Of a stretch of DNA of 64,000 bases, positions 26,702 through 41,833 are shown one piece after another (within the stretch, counting starts at the first letter, position 1; every line of letters begins with the position of its first letter). The notes below the pieces were generated by a model. The model was not told where the DNA came from. It saw nothing but the letters and a program-made list of their open reading frames with translations, and made no database searches. The DNA is from an uncultured Clostridia bacterium (lineage in GTDB: Bacteria > Bacillota > Clostridia > Christensenellales > UBA3700), in the NCBI GenBank assembly GCA_947246685.1, contig CAMXSN010000007.1, positions 1-64,000 of the forward strand, given 5' to 3'. A program made the translations under genes and the position numbers.

Positions 26702-29700
26702 TCAAAACGTCTTCTGCGCCTCTACGATGATCGCGCCCATACCGAGCACTACGCCGTCGTTTTTGTCGACTAGCGCATTCGCAGCCGCTATCGGAAACAC
26801 TTGCCCCTTTTCGTTGAGCAAATCTCCAAGCGTAATTCTTAACGAATAACCGAAATAATTTTCGTCGATTATGCTTGTATCCATAAGCATATCCCTGACC
26901 TGCTCTTTCTTATCGGTATTGAAACCGCCTATTTCGCCCGTTTTGTTGCTCTTGACAAGACGGGAAAGCACATTCATTTGCTCTTGCGTCATGGCATTGT
27001 AAATAACAGTAATGTCTTTATCCGTCAGATCCATATACAAAGTGACATCCATACGCTTAGGCAGGATAGACATATCTTCCCCGACCGCGGCGACCATATC
27101 CATATTCAGCGTGATTAGGAAATATTCTTTGTCGCTCATAGATCCAAACGCAGCTCTGATTTTTTCAAACGTGCCGTCGCCGTTGGCAACGGTGGGAACT
27201 AAAGCCGTATGTTTAAGCAACAAAACGTCGTCTCTGCCTTGCGCATTTTCGCTCAATCCAAGCGGTTCAAGCAGGTCGTCGGTATTAATCATAGACGCTA
27301 TATTCCAACCGCCTACCGCTCCGCTTACCCTGACCGTTCTTGCGGTGATATCGGGGGTCAACAACAGGTTGACGGCCTTTTCGTTGGCGCTGTCTATATC
27401 GTAAGTTATGCGTTTTTTATCGGGATTCTCGTATCCGTCTATATCTAAGCCGTCAAACAAAGCCTCCATAGTGCTCTTAACGTCTTGCGCCGATACCTTT
27501 TCCGATTGGGAATTATCGTCGTTGATTCTGTCGGCGGCAACCTCGTAAATACTGCCGAGAGTCATCAAGCCGCGTCCGTCTTGACCGCCCGAGTAGAATC
27601 GCACGTCTACGTTGCCCGTCAAATCGCCCATGGTCTGTCTTATGCTGTCGGAGCACTGCTTGTTAGCGTCGTTTAGATCGGCGCCTGCCTCGGAATCAGA
27701 ATGTTGCCTTTGATTGAGTTTGCTTATTACGCTCTGCACCGCGTCAACCTCTGCCGAAGACAGGTCGTTGATCGCCAATCTCGTGCATATATCGTTTGAA
27801 TTGGACATCTTGTCGATATCTATCGAGATTATCAACGCTATCGACGACGGCAACAACTGCGTAAAACTTACGTCGACGGAATTGACGTTAGCCATATAAA
27901 CTATTACTATTTCGTCTTCAACGATAAACAACGAATGCATCTTTGCGTCTTTGTATCCGTCCGCGGATATTTTGACGCTGCCTTCGAGGAATACAAGCAG
28001 TTCGTCCTGATAAATCTGCGGACGCAACTCCTCTATGGTCTTTCCTCTGCCGTATTCGGTCAGCTTTTCGCCGTCCATTTCTTTTGCGAACGATTTAGCC
28101 GTTTCGCCCAAATCCAAGAACAAAGACGGTCTGCTGTCGGGCGAAGCCGAAGAATCGTACGACATATTCAAACCGTATTTGTCATTGATATCTTTTATGG
28201 CTCTTTGAGTATCTGCTGCTCGGTTGCTATTGACAAAATCCAAAGTCAGCGAGTCGCTATATGCAAACTCGTCGGGCATATTGTGAATCCTGCACAGACC
28301 GTTTCTAAAATCTATCTCATCGGGCTTAGCGTCCGCTGTTCCCTCGTATACGGAATTGAGCGCTATTTGATAAACCGTTTCGTTAATTCTAAATCCTCCG
28401 CCTGGCAAGAACGTAACGGTATATACTTCGTTGTGAATCTTGTCTTTGAACTCCTTGAGTTGTTCTTCGATATTGACGATAACGCCGTCAAGTTGAACTT
28501 CTTCTTCCGCGGCCCCTTCGACAGCTGTATTTTTCTTGATGCGGTTGACGAATTCCAGCAACAGCTCCAATTCCTGCAACTCTCCGCCTACGTTATCTTC
28601 GCTGTAAGCAATGGAGTTGATATCCATAGAATACACGTTCATATCGCTGCGCGTGCCGTCGGGATTTATATTGCCGAGTTCGATATTAAGATTGACAAAC
28701 AGATTATCAGGTAAAAGCGCGTTGGCTTGCGCGTCTTCTATCGCGCCCGCGCCGCGCATAGTGATGATTAACTGATTGTCGTCGTTGTAAGAGCTTACTA
28801 CTTTCATATCTTTCAAAAACGACATATCTTCGACAACGTTGATCTGCGTGTTGAGCAGATACGCTATTTCTCCGCTTGTAAAATACGGCAGGAACTTGCT
28901 TATTATCTCGTCGCGCAAGGTCTCGTCGTCCTTGCCCCCGCGCGGCGTCACGTTGTCTTTGGACGTCAGCCCGGGCACTATCCCTGCGTCGGTGACGACG
29001 TCGGAAAGTCTTACTTTGTCTGTATTGAAAGTTACTCCGCCAATGCTTTTGAACACGTCCAAAAGCGTGTTGTCCGCCTGCGAAAGAAGCAATTGGTTTT
29101 TGAAATTATCGCTTATAAAGAATTTGTCGTACAGTTCGGATATAAAACCGTCGAGATTTTCGGACGGCGCATATTCCGCCTGCGCGTCGAATCGGTATCC
29201 GTACATCTTTTTCAACAATCCGCGTATTTCGTCGGCGGTAAAGACGTGATCACCGTCTTGCAAATCGCCGTTGACCATAGAATCTTTGGCAATCACCGCA
29301 AAAAGGCTGTCAATTCTTAATCCCTCTTTATCAAAAGTATACTCGATTCCGTCAATCTGACCGATATATTCTCTGATTTTTATCTCCGCCTCGTCCTCGA
29401 TCTGCGCCTTATCCGCCGCTTTGGACGTGAGCTTCCTTATTATCGAGAAGAAATCCAGCATACTCTTCTCGTCCATTCCGTTGAATACCAAGCTTACGCA
29501 TTTATTTGCAGAATCGTCCGTCAAAGCGGCTACGTCTATGCTCAGCGTCGCATATACCGTCTCAGGCAACAGATTGGAGTATTTGCTCAAATCGTCGTTT
29601 TCTCCCGACGCCGTTTCGCCGTTGCCGTACAGCTTTGCGCTCAGATATATCTGCATAGACTTATCGTCTATCTTTGCGCCTACTATCTCCGCCTGACGCA

Positions 29701-32065
29701 TATATTCGCTTACGCCGTCGAGCGCGACGTTCATTGCCAGCAAGTACGCAAATTCGCCTGATTTCATTATCGGTTCAAGCTGCGTCAAAGCGCGCGAATC
29801 TGCCGCCAAAGCCGCTTTGTCGATAACAGAGCCGTAACAGTCTTTGAGCGCCATTACGCTGTCCATAAGCTTGCCGTCGCCGTCGTCTTTTACGGTGTCT
29901 TTTTGCAGATAGTATTTGCTCTCCAACTGAGAAATGAATCCGTCCGCCGAAGTCTTGTTGTAACTCTCGGCGCTGTGCTCATAAGTGTACGCCTGCTTCA
30001 GAATAGTGTATAGTCCTGCGGGAGAAATCTTTGACTGCTCGTTTTCGTCGAGAAGTCCCGTGCCGCTGACCACCTCAAAAATATTGGGCAGATAAGCGCA
30101 ATCGGCTGCAAACTCAACGGTACATCCTATTTGCTGTTCCATCGAAGTCAATCCGTCTCGAAGTCCTTTTTCTACCTTTTCGCAAATGACGTCGTAACCA
30201 AGAGAGGAGACGTCCATATTGAATTTCTGCGCAAGAGAAGTCAATGTCAGAAGATGCGCCCGCGAATTTTCCGCTCCTATTTTGTTGATTTCAATCGTGG
30301 TCGGCGTATTCAGCTCCGCGTCAACGCACAAATTCGCCGTGATAAAAATATTTTGCGGAACGAGCTGAGTAATTAGACCGTACATGGGATCTTGACTGTC
30401 GATAGCAAGCATATTCGCAACGTGAACTTTTATGTCCACGCTGAGAATCGCTCCCTTAGGCGAAAAAGACATATTGACTATGTCAGCGTCGATATCCCCT
30501 AGCATATCTTTGCCGTTGACGTAAGAATTGAGCATATTGGACAATGCCTGATAACTTGTTCTGACCTTATAGTCGTTGGCGTTGTAAGCTCCTCCAAAAT
30601 GCATATCTTTAAGCAACACTTTATTGATTGCGCCCTCGTCCTCGGCAAAATCAAGAATGTCCTGAATCGTCGATTGGGCGGAAATAACTACTTGCTCGGG
30701 ATCAAGACAGTATTTTGTCTTCAACTCGCCGATAAATTCTTGAGTCTCTCTGTCCTTAATCTCCTGAGTATATACGTCAAACCCAAGCGTTTGCTCGGTG
30801 GGAAGCTTGATATCTCTAAGCATATATAAAAACGCCTGTTCGCTTATCTCCACGCCCAAAGTATTCATCATAGATTCTATAGGATACACGTCGACCCCCG
30901 TATTGACAAAGTTGACGGGTATTTTTTCCTGAGCCTTGCCTATGATATCGACGACTTTTTTATTAACGTCCGTCAGCAGACTTTTTATCGACGTCTGCGA
31001 CCCCGATTTTTTCAGAATTACGTCGGCGATTCTTGCAATCTTATCCACATTAACCTCGCTCATCTTGTTGAGCGAAATTTCCGCCGAACGTTGAGCGTCA
31101 AGCGGATAAACCGACGCCGTAGCGTAGATATTGACCGGAAGAAGATTGATAATAAAAGACGGCAGTCCGCTGCGAGCTATTGAATTCGTCAGCAAATCTT
31201 TGAGCCTTATTCCCAACGTTAAAGTAAATCTGACGTCCTGCGGTTGCAGAGCGTCTCCTTTGATAATAATTTGTTTTATCTCTACAACTTCGGAAAGTTT
31301 TTTGCCTAGAGAAGTTTCCAATTCTTTGATTTCAGGCAAAAAGTCGGAAAGCGAGCCGAACGCCTCGTCGATTACCGACGCTATCTGACGGTCGGTAATC
31401 TCTAATATATTTTGTTCGCCCTGATAATTCTCAAGCGAGGAAAAATCAAATTTTATCTCTTTAAGAAATTCGTCCAAAGCGCCGCTACCTGTAGATTCGG
31501 AAGGCGTCTGGTCCTCTGCTCCGTCCGGCAATTCTCCTTTATCGACAGGAGTATCGCTTGCGATAACGCGTCCGTCGGGATAAGCGTATAAATACGTCAA
31601 ATCATAGCCGTCGGTGCCCACGACGCTGACAAGAGTATCTTTGCCGGCATTATCTGCGTTTTCTTTTTCGCCGCCCAAAATCGAACCGAGAAGCTTGGAA
31701 ATATTCAATTCGTAATCCTCGGCGAGATAAAGTTTCCTCTTGACGTTGGAATAGAAAGAATCCAAATCGGCAGACGAATAGGAATTGGTGACGATTTTGC
31801 TCTCGTCGGCTTTGCTCACGCCGTTGAAAATAGAAAAGAGTTCCTTGAATTCCACTCCGGCCTCTTGTCCAACGGAATTCCACCACAGCTTTTCAGCAGC
31901 TTTATAACTTCCTCCGAAAATACCGGCGACCGTACCTACGAATACGACCACGCAAACGGCGGCAAGAATCTTGCCTATCAACTTATTTCTTCTGTTGCGT
32001 TTGATAGCCTTAGCGTCGCGTTCTATATTGATTTTTCTTACGGGTTTCTTTGCCTTTGCGGACAT
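26702..32065 (-). CDS. Giant membrane-anchored repeat protein, unknown function
   Basis: The 1787-aa protein starts with a basic stretch and one membrane segment (about 30-52), so the rest is extracellular. It contains about six units with a period near 270 aa. Each has a segment like LLPxxIYxTxSIDV followed by a helix-like stretch (near residues 308, 567, 832, 1117 and twice more towards the C-terminus). Several units also share FIxELxxKYxL and SGExAYLL segments. There is no wall-sorting signal, no catalytic motif and few Cys. It has its own promoter and a GGAGGAAAC ribosome binding site. I do not recognise the family. Confidence 0.75.
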   Translation of the reverse strand: MSAKAKKPVRKINIERDAKAIKRNRRNKLIGKILAAVCVVVFVGTVAGIFGGSYKAAEKLWWNSVGQEAGVEFKELFSIFNGVSKADESKIVTNSYSSADLDSFYSNVKRKLYLAEDYELNISKLLGSILGGEKENADNAGKDTLVSVVGTDGYDLTYLYAYPDGRVIASDTPVDKGELPDGAEDQTPSESTGSGALDEFLKEIKFDFSSLENYQGEQNILEITDRQIASVIDEAFGSLSDFLPEIKELETSLGKKLSEVVEIKQIIIKGDALQPQDVRFTLTLGIRLKDLLTNSIARSGLPSFIINLLPVNIYATASVYPLDAQRSAEISLNKMSEVNVDKIARIADVILKKSGSQTSIKSLLTDVNKKVVDIIGKAQEKIPVNFVNTGVDVYPIESMMNTLGVEISEQAFLYMLRDIKLPTEQTLGFDVYTQEIKDRETQEFIGELKTKYCLDPEQVVISAQSTIQDILDFAEDEGAINKVLLKDMHFGGAYNANDYKVRTSYQALSNMLNSYVNGKDMLGDIDADIVNMSFSPKGAILSVDIKVHVANMLAIDSQDPMYGLITQLVPQNIFITANLCVDAELNTPTTIEINKIGAENSRAHLLTLTSLAQKFNMDVSSLGYDVICEKVEKGLRDGLTSMEQQIGCTVEFAADCAYLPNIFEVVSGTGLLDENEQSKISPAGLYTILKQAYTYEHSAESYNKTSADGFISQLESKYYLQKDTVKDDGDGKLMDSVMALKDCYGSVIDKAALAADSRALTQLEPIMKSGEFAYLLAMNVALDGVSEYMRQAEIVGAKIDDKSMQIYLSAKLYGNGETASGENDDLSKYSNLLPETVYATLSIDVAALTDDSANKCVSLVFNGMDEKSMLDFFSIIRKLTSKAADKAQIEDEAEIKIREYIGQIDGIEYTFDKEGLRIDSLFAVIAKDSMVNGDLQDGDHVFTADEIRGLLKKMYGYRFDAQAEYAPSENLDGFISELYDKFFISDNFKNQLLLSQADNTLLDVFKSIGGVTFNTDKVRLSDVVTDAGIVPGLTSKDNVTPRGGKDDETLRDEIISKFLPYFTSGEIAYLLNTQINVVEDMSFLKDMKVVSSYNDDNQLIITMRGAGAIEDAQANALLPDNLFVNLNIELGNINPDGTRSDMNVYSMDINSIAYSEDNVGGELQELELLLEFVNRIKKNTAVEGAAEEEVQLDGVIVNIEEQLKEFKDKIHNEVYTVTFLPGGGFRINETVYQIALNSVYEGTADAKPDEIDFRNGLCRIHNMPDEFAYSDSLTLDFVNSNRAADTQRAIKDINDKYGLNMSYDSSASPDSRPSLFLDLGETAKSFAKEMDGEKLTEYGRGKTIEELRPQIYQDELLVFLEGSVKISADGYKDAKMHSLFIVEDEIVIVYMANVNSVDVSFTQLLPSSIALIISIDIDKMSNSNDICTRLAINDLSSAEVDAVQSVISKLNQRQHSDSEAGADLNDANKQCSDSIRQTMGDLTGNVDVRFYSGGQDGRGLMTLGSIYEVAADRINDDNSQSEKVSAQDVKSTMEALFDGLDIDGYENPDKKRITYDIDSANEKAVNLLLTPDITARTVRVSGAVGGWNIASMINTDDLLEPLGLSENAQGRDDVLLLKHTALVPTVANGDGTFEKIRAAFGSMSDKEYFLITLNMDMVAAVGEDMSILPKRMDVTLYMDLTDKDITVIYNAMTQEQMNVLSRLVKSNKTGEIGGFNTDKKEQVRDMLMDTSIIDENYFGYSLRITLGDLLNEKGQVFPIAAANALVDKNDGVVLGMGAIIVEAQKTF

Positions 32066-32130
32066 GTTTCCTCCGTTAAAACTTAATTGCCTACAGATAT
32101 TCTAACATATAAAATATGCGTTGTATATAT

Positions 32131-32158
32131 ATTATAACCTATTCCCAATATTTTGCAA
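32131..32158 (-). promoter_or_regulatory. Promoter of the 1787-aa protein gene
   Basis: TTGCAA and TATAAT are 16 bp apart on the minus strand, about 65 bp upstream of the start codon. Confidence 0.6.
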
Positions 32159-32236
32159 CATATTATACGAAAATTGACGTATTATCGCCCCCGCTCGATA
32201 ACTTTGGTTGATAAAGCCGCAAAGTTCGCATTTCGT

Positions 32237-32265
32237 TTGCAAATTAATGCAAATTGATATATAAT
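32237..32265 (+). promoter_or_regulatory. Promoter of ktrB-ktrA
   Basis: TTGCAA and TATAAT are 17 bp apart. The short leader that follows can form a hairpin with arms AATGCGGCT and AGCCGTATT. It has no T run and is too short to be a ydaO-type riboswitch. Confidence 0.6.
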
Positions 32266-32317
32266 AAATCTGTATTGCAAATGCGGCTTGATCCGTTAGC
32301 CGTATTCGGATGATAAT

Positions 32318-33718
32318 ATGAGAGAACAACTTAGCCTGAGCGAATCTATACTGACTCGCTCCAAAAAAAATAAGATAATCAAGCATTTGACAACGGCAAG
32401 ACTGCTCCTTGCCGGATTCTTGGCGATAATTTTATTTGGCACTTTGTTGCTTCTTCTGCCCTTTTCTACGAAAAGCGGGGTCAAAATTAACTTTATGGAG
32501 GCTCTTTTCACAGCCACGTCGGCAACTTGCGTGACGGGACTTTCCGTAACTCCCACTGCGGGCACGTTTTCGGTTTTCGGACAGATAGTCATACTCACTT
32601 TGATTCAGATCGGCGGACTCGGCTTTATGACGATTACGTCGTTTTTCTATTCTATGATAGGCAGAAAGCTCACGCTCAGACGCAGGCTGAGTATGAGCGA
32701 AGACATGGCTCAATCCAATATGTCGGGACTGAAAAACATAGCGATAAAAATCGTGCTGATTGCGCTGGGCAGCGAATTGATAGGATCGATATTTCTCACG
32801 ATAGGATTTTGCATTGAGGGCTATTCTTTCGGAAAGGCTCTGTGGTATGGGATATTCCACAGCGTATCGGCTTTTTGCAACGCCGGCTTCGACATAGTCA
32901 GCGTGACGGGAATGTCATTCATTTCCCTCAACGGCAATTATCTGATACTGCTTACGACTGCGCTTTTAATAGGCATCGGCGGTATCGGTTTTATAGTGTT
33001 GGTGGACATATCCGAGCACAAAAGATTCAGCAAATGGTCTCTGCATACCAAAATCGTGGTAATTATGTCTACCGCGCTCACTATTGGCGGCGCGATAATA
33101 TTCTGGTTTGCGGAAAGAAAAAATCCCGAAACGATAGGTAATATGCCTTTATTGGGACAATGGATCAACAGTCTGTTTCATTCGATGACCTGCCGTACCG
33201 CGGGATTTGCAAGCGTCAATATCGAAAAACTGACAAATATGTCGTCGATAATGTCTATGGCGTTGATGTTTATAGGCGTCGCGCCCGGTTCGACCGGCGG
33301 CGGAATAAAGGTTACGACGCTATATATTTTATTTGCCCAAGTATTCGCCACGCTCAGCCAGAAAAAAGAATACGTGGTCGACAAAAAGTCTATAGGTTCC
33401 AATACTCTCGCAAAAGCTGCCAGCATACTGTTTCTCGCAATAACGGTGCTTTCTCTCAGTTCCTTTATTATCCTGTTTGCGGAAAATAAAAGAGACGGCT
33501 CCGCGCTTATAAAAATCGTATTCGAACAAATAAGCGCATATTCGACGTGCGGTCTGTCAATGGGAATTACGTCGTCGCTGACCACACTGAGCAAATTGGT
33601 GCTGATAATAGATATGTATCTGGGACGAATAGGCACATTTACTTTCTTCATGTCTTTTGCAAAGTCTAGAAAAATAGAGACGAAGATAAAATATCCCGAG
33701 GCAAATATAAACGTATAA
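32318..33718 (+). CDS. ktrB: Potassium transporter membrane subunit (TrkH/KtrB)
   Basis: The 466-aa membrane protein has the four pore repeats of the TrkH/KtrB family, each with a filter-type glycine: ATSATCVTGL, SAFCNAGFD, CRTAGFAS and STCGLSMG. It imports potassium, usually together with sodium in Ktr systems, and needs a cytoplasmic RCK subunit, encoded next. The start has only a weak ribosome binding site (GGATGATA). It is divergent from the giant repeat protein gene and cotranscribed with ktrA. Confidence 0.92.
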   Translation: MREQLSLSESILTRSKKNKIIKHLTTARLLLAGFLAIILFGTLLLLLPFSTKSGVKINFMEALFTATSATCVTGLSVTPTAGTFSVFGQIVILTLIQIGGLGFMTITSFFYSMIGRKLTLRRRLSMSEDMAQSNMSGLKNIAIKIVLIALGSELIGSIFLTIGFCIEGYSFGKALWYGIFHSVSAFCNAGFDIVSVTGMSFISLNGNYLILLTTALLIGIGGIGFIVLVDISEHKRFSKWSLHTKIVVIMSTALTIGGAIIFWFAERKNPETIGNMPLLGQWINSLFHSMTCRTAGFASVNIEKLTNMSSIMSMALMFIGVAPGSTGGGIKVTTLYILFAQVFATLSQKKEYVVDKKSIGSNTLAKAASILFLAITVLSLSSFIILFAENKRDGSALIKIVFEQISAYSTCGLSMGITSSLTTLSKLVLIIDMYLGRIGTFTFFMSFAKSRKIETKIKYPEANINV

Positions 33719-33745
33719 TACAATCCTATCAAAAGGAGAACGATA

Positions 33746-34435
33746 ATGAAAAAATTCAAACATACCAAAAGACAGCAATTCGCGGTATTGGGACTGGGAA
33801 GATTCGGAATGGAAATCACGCGCGCCCTGTATAATTACGGATACGAAGTGCTGGCGGTAGATATCGACGAGGAAAAAATAAACGAAGCGTCAAGTTTCAG
33901 CACTCACGCCATAGTCGCCGACGTGTCCGAAGAAAGCACGTTGCAATCGCTTTCCATCAACAGTTTCGACACCGTGGTAATCGCTATCGGCAATAATATG
34001 CAAGCGTCGATAATAACAGCGCTTACCTGCAAGGAAATGGGCGTCAACAACATAATAGCAAAGGCTCACAACGACAAACACGGCAAAGTGCTGACGAAAA
34101 TCGGCGTCAACAACGTCATCTATCCCGAAGCCGCTATGGCAGTGAAAGTCGCGACAAAACTAATCAATCCGAATATTCAAAATCATATGGAAATCGTGTC
34201 GGGATATTCGATTGCGGAAATCAACATCGCCAACAAATGGGTAGATAAAAATCTAGGCGAATTGGCGTTGAGAAATCAATACGCCGTCAATGTGCTGATA
34301 ATCATAAGAGCAAACGACGAAGTTATCACCACTCCATCCGGCGACACCGTGCTCAAAGAGGACGACATCCTTGTCGTCGGCGGAAGCAACGAAGATATAG
34401 AGAGCTTGAGTTTTGCAGTAAATATAGGAAAATAA
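33746..34435 (+). CDS. ktrA: Potassium uptake regulatory subunit (TrkA/KtrA)
   Basis: The 229-aa protein has an RCK_N Rossmann domain with the nucleotide motif VLGLGRFG and the acidic VDIDEE after beta-2. A C-terminal RCK_C domain follows (about 145-225). It forms the gating ring on the KtrB channel and binds ATP/ADP or NAD; many KtrA proteins also bind c-di-AMP through RCK_C. Length is normal. The ATG follows AAAGGAG, 27 bp after ktrB. Confidence 0.93.
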   Translation: MKKFKHTKRQQFAVLGLGRFGMEITRALYNYGYEVLAVDIDEEKINEASSFSTHAIVADVSEESTLQSLSINSFDTVVIAIGNNMQASIITALTCKEMGVNNIIAKAHNDKHGKVLTKIGVNNVIYPEAAMAVKVATKLINPNIQNHMEIVSGYSIAEINIANKWVDKNLGELALRNQYAVNVLIIIRANDEVITTPSGDTVLKEDDILVVGGSNEDIESLSFAVNIGK

Positions 34436-34451
34436 AACTATCTTGCGATAT

Positions 34452-34483
34452 AAAAACGGCGGTCAAACGACCGCCGTAATTTT

Positions 34484-34486
<3 letters not shown>
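34452..34486. terminator. Terminator between ktrA and pyrG
   Basis: ACGGCGGTC and GACCGCCGT form a stem around AAAC. A T run follows on the + strand, and an A run precedes it. It can therefore work for both convergent operons. Confidence 0.9.
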
Positions 34487-40131
<5,645 letters not shown>

Positions 40132-40132
40132 A

Positions 40133-41209
40133 TTACTTTCTTCCCTCCATGTTCTCAATAAATCTGTCAAACAAATATCCCGTGTCTAGAGGTCCTGCGC
40201 ATGCTTCGGGATGAAACTGCACGGAAAATACGTTGGATTTTGTATAATCGATACCCTCGCAGGTGCCGTCGTTGACGTTGACGAAACTTATCTTTGCCGA
40301 CTTGGGCACGGTTGCGTTGTCAACGGCGTAGCCGTGATTCTGCGTGGACACGTATACGCGTCCCGTCTCCATATCTTTGACAGGCTGATTTCCTCCTCTG
40401 TGACCGTATTTAAGCTTGTAAGTTTTTGCGCCGTGAGCCAAGGCAAGCAACTGATGTCCTATGCAAATACCAAACATAGGTATGCCGCTCTTGACAAGTT
40501 TTTTGATCTGCGCTATCTCGTATACGTTTTCTTCGGGATTGCCCGGTCCGTTGGAAAGCATTATTCCGTCGGGATTAAAAGCGATAATATCTTCGGCTGA
40601 CGTATCGTGCGGAAATACCGTCACTTCGCAACCGCGCTTAGTGAGCTTCTCAATGATATTTCTCTTGATACCGTAATCGAGCAATGCTACTTTCTTTTTG
40701 ACTTTCTTGACTTTAACTACTCTTTTTTCTTTGCACGATACGCTCTTGACCGCGTCTTTTATCACGTACTCGTCAAGCAGTTTTTTCTTGTCGGGCGAAA
40801 GCTGCGGACTGTCCGTTATGATACCGTTCATAACGCCGCTCTCTCTGACGATCTTAGTCAGCTCTCTCGTGTCTATTCCGCAAATACCCACGACGCCGAG
40901 CTTTTTGAGCATATCGTCGAGTTTGCCCTGACTTCTGAAATTGGACGGAGCATCGCATATATCTCTGACGATATATCCCTTGACGTGACTAGCGTTTGAT
41001 TCAAAATCCTCTTCTATTACGCCGTAGTTGCCTATAAGCGGGAACGTCTGGCAGACTATCTGACCGTAATAGCTCGGGTCTGTCAAGGTCTCCAAATACC
41101 CTGTCATTGCCGTGGTAAAGACGACTTCGCCGAGCGCCTCGCCTTCCGCGCCTATCGAAGTACCTGCGAATACTTTACCGTTTTCCAGAATAAGATAAAC
41201 TTTTTTCAT
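40133..41209 (-). CDS. carA: Carbamoyl-phosphate synthase small subunit
   Basis: The 358-aa glutaminase subunit supplies ammonia to CarB. The N-terminal CarA domain (EGEALGEVVFTTAMTGY, LTDPSYYGQIV) is followed by a class I amidotransferase. The nucleophile Cys lies in FGICIGHQLLALA and the His-Glu pair in FHPEACAGP. It lies 15 bp after the ANTAR gene and one base before carB. The ribosome binding site is AGAGG. Length is normal. Confidence 0.97.
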   Translation of the reverse strand: MKKVYLILENGKVFAGTSIGAEGEALGEVVFTTAMTGYLETLTDPSYYGQIVCQTFPLIGNYGVIEEDFESNASHVKGYIVRDICDAPSNFRSQGKLDDMLKKLGVVGICGIDTRELTKIVRESGVMNGIITDSPQLSPDKKKLLDEYVIKDAVKSVSCKEKRVVKVKKVKKKVALLDYGIKRNIIEKLTKRGCEVTVFPHDTSAEDIIAFNPDGIMLSNGPGNPEENVYEIAQIKKLVKSGIPMFGICIGHQLLALAHGAKTYKLKYGHRGGNQPVKDMETGRVYVSTQNHGYAVDNATVPKSAKISFVNVNDGTCEGIDYTKSNVFSVQFHPEACAGPLDTGYLFDRFIENMEGRK

Positions 41210-41224
41210 TTCTACCTCTTTTTC

Positions 41225-41794
41225 TCAGTCGTATTGTTTTATTGAAATTATTTTTTGCGCTATTTGTTTTTTTGACACTCTTTCGTCCATCGCCGCTCTT
41301 TCGATGTATCGGTGCGCGTCTTCTTCGCTCATTCCTTCATGAGCTATCAGCAGACATTTTGCCCTGTCGACCAGCTTGAGTTCCTCTATCTTGTCTTGAA
41401 GTCTCCTGTTGCTGAGAATAATATTGCTGAGTCGGTTGTGATTGGCATAGAGGGCTTTGAGCGTCTTGAACAGTCCTTCTTGCGAAACGGGTTTGGTCAT
41501 GACGACCACGCCGTAATCCTCGACTTTGTTTTCTATCGCGTCGCTTACGTCCGCATGCGCCAGCAAAAGTATACTCATCGTAGTGTTTTCCGCCGCATAA
41601 AGCGCAAGTTCGTATCCGTATTCGTCGACGAGCGGAGCGTTAATTATCATCAGAGCGTAATCGCATTCGTTGACAAGTCTTCTTGCCTCCACTCCCGAAT
41701 GAGCCTGTCGGGGCGCGGAATATCCGACCTTGGACAGTATTGCGGAAAATTTACCCGCGTATTCGGATGTCGACACAATCAACACGCCTGCCAT
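41225..41794 (-). CDS. ANTAR-domain antitermination regulator
   Basis: The 189-aa protein has an N-terminal receiver-like domain (about 1-118, with an INAPLVDEYGYEL segment) and a C-terminal ANTAR domain (about 134-186: RAKCLLIAHEGMSEEDAHRYI). ANTAR proteins bind paired hairpins in nascent RNA and prevent termination. The typical receiver aspartate cluster is poorly preserved, so phosphorylation is uncertain. It sits directly after glnA and before carA, as in clostridial nitrogen operons where such a protein (NitR-like) controls glutamine genes. The probable target is a leader in this region, such as glnN; this is inference. Confidence 0.88.
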   Translation of the reverse strand: MAGVLIVSTSEYAGKFSAILSKVGYSAPRQAHSGVEARRLVNECDYALMIINAPLVDEYGYELALYAAENTTMSILLLAHADVSDAIENKVEDYGVVVMTKPVSQEGLFKTLKALYANHNRLSNIILSNRRLQDKIEELKLVDRAKCLLIAHEGMSEEDAHRYIERAAMDERVSKKQIAQKIISIKQYD

Positions 41795-41833
41795 TCAACA
41801 TTCTCCAACAATTGCATTGCGCATTCCACGCGC

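Noticed and set aside
32066..32317. c-di-AMP (ydaO) riboswitch before ktrB
   Set aside because: The leader after the promoter is about 50 nt and lacks the conserved riboswitch segments.
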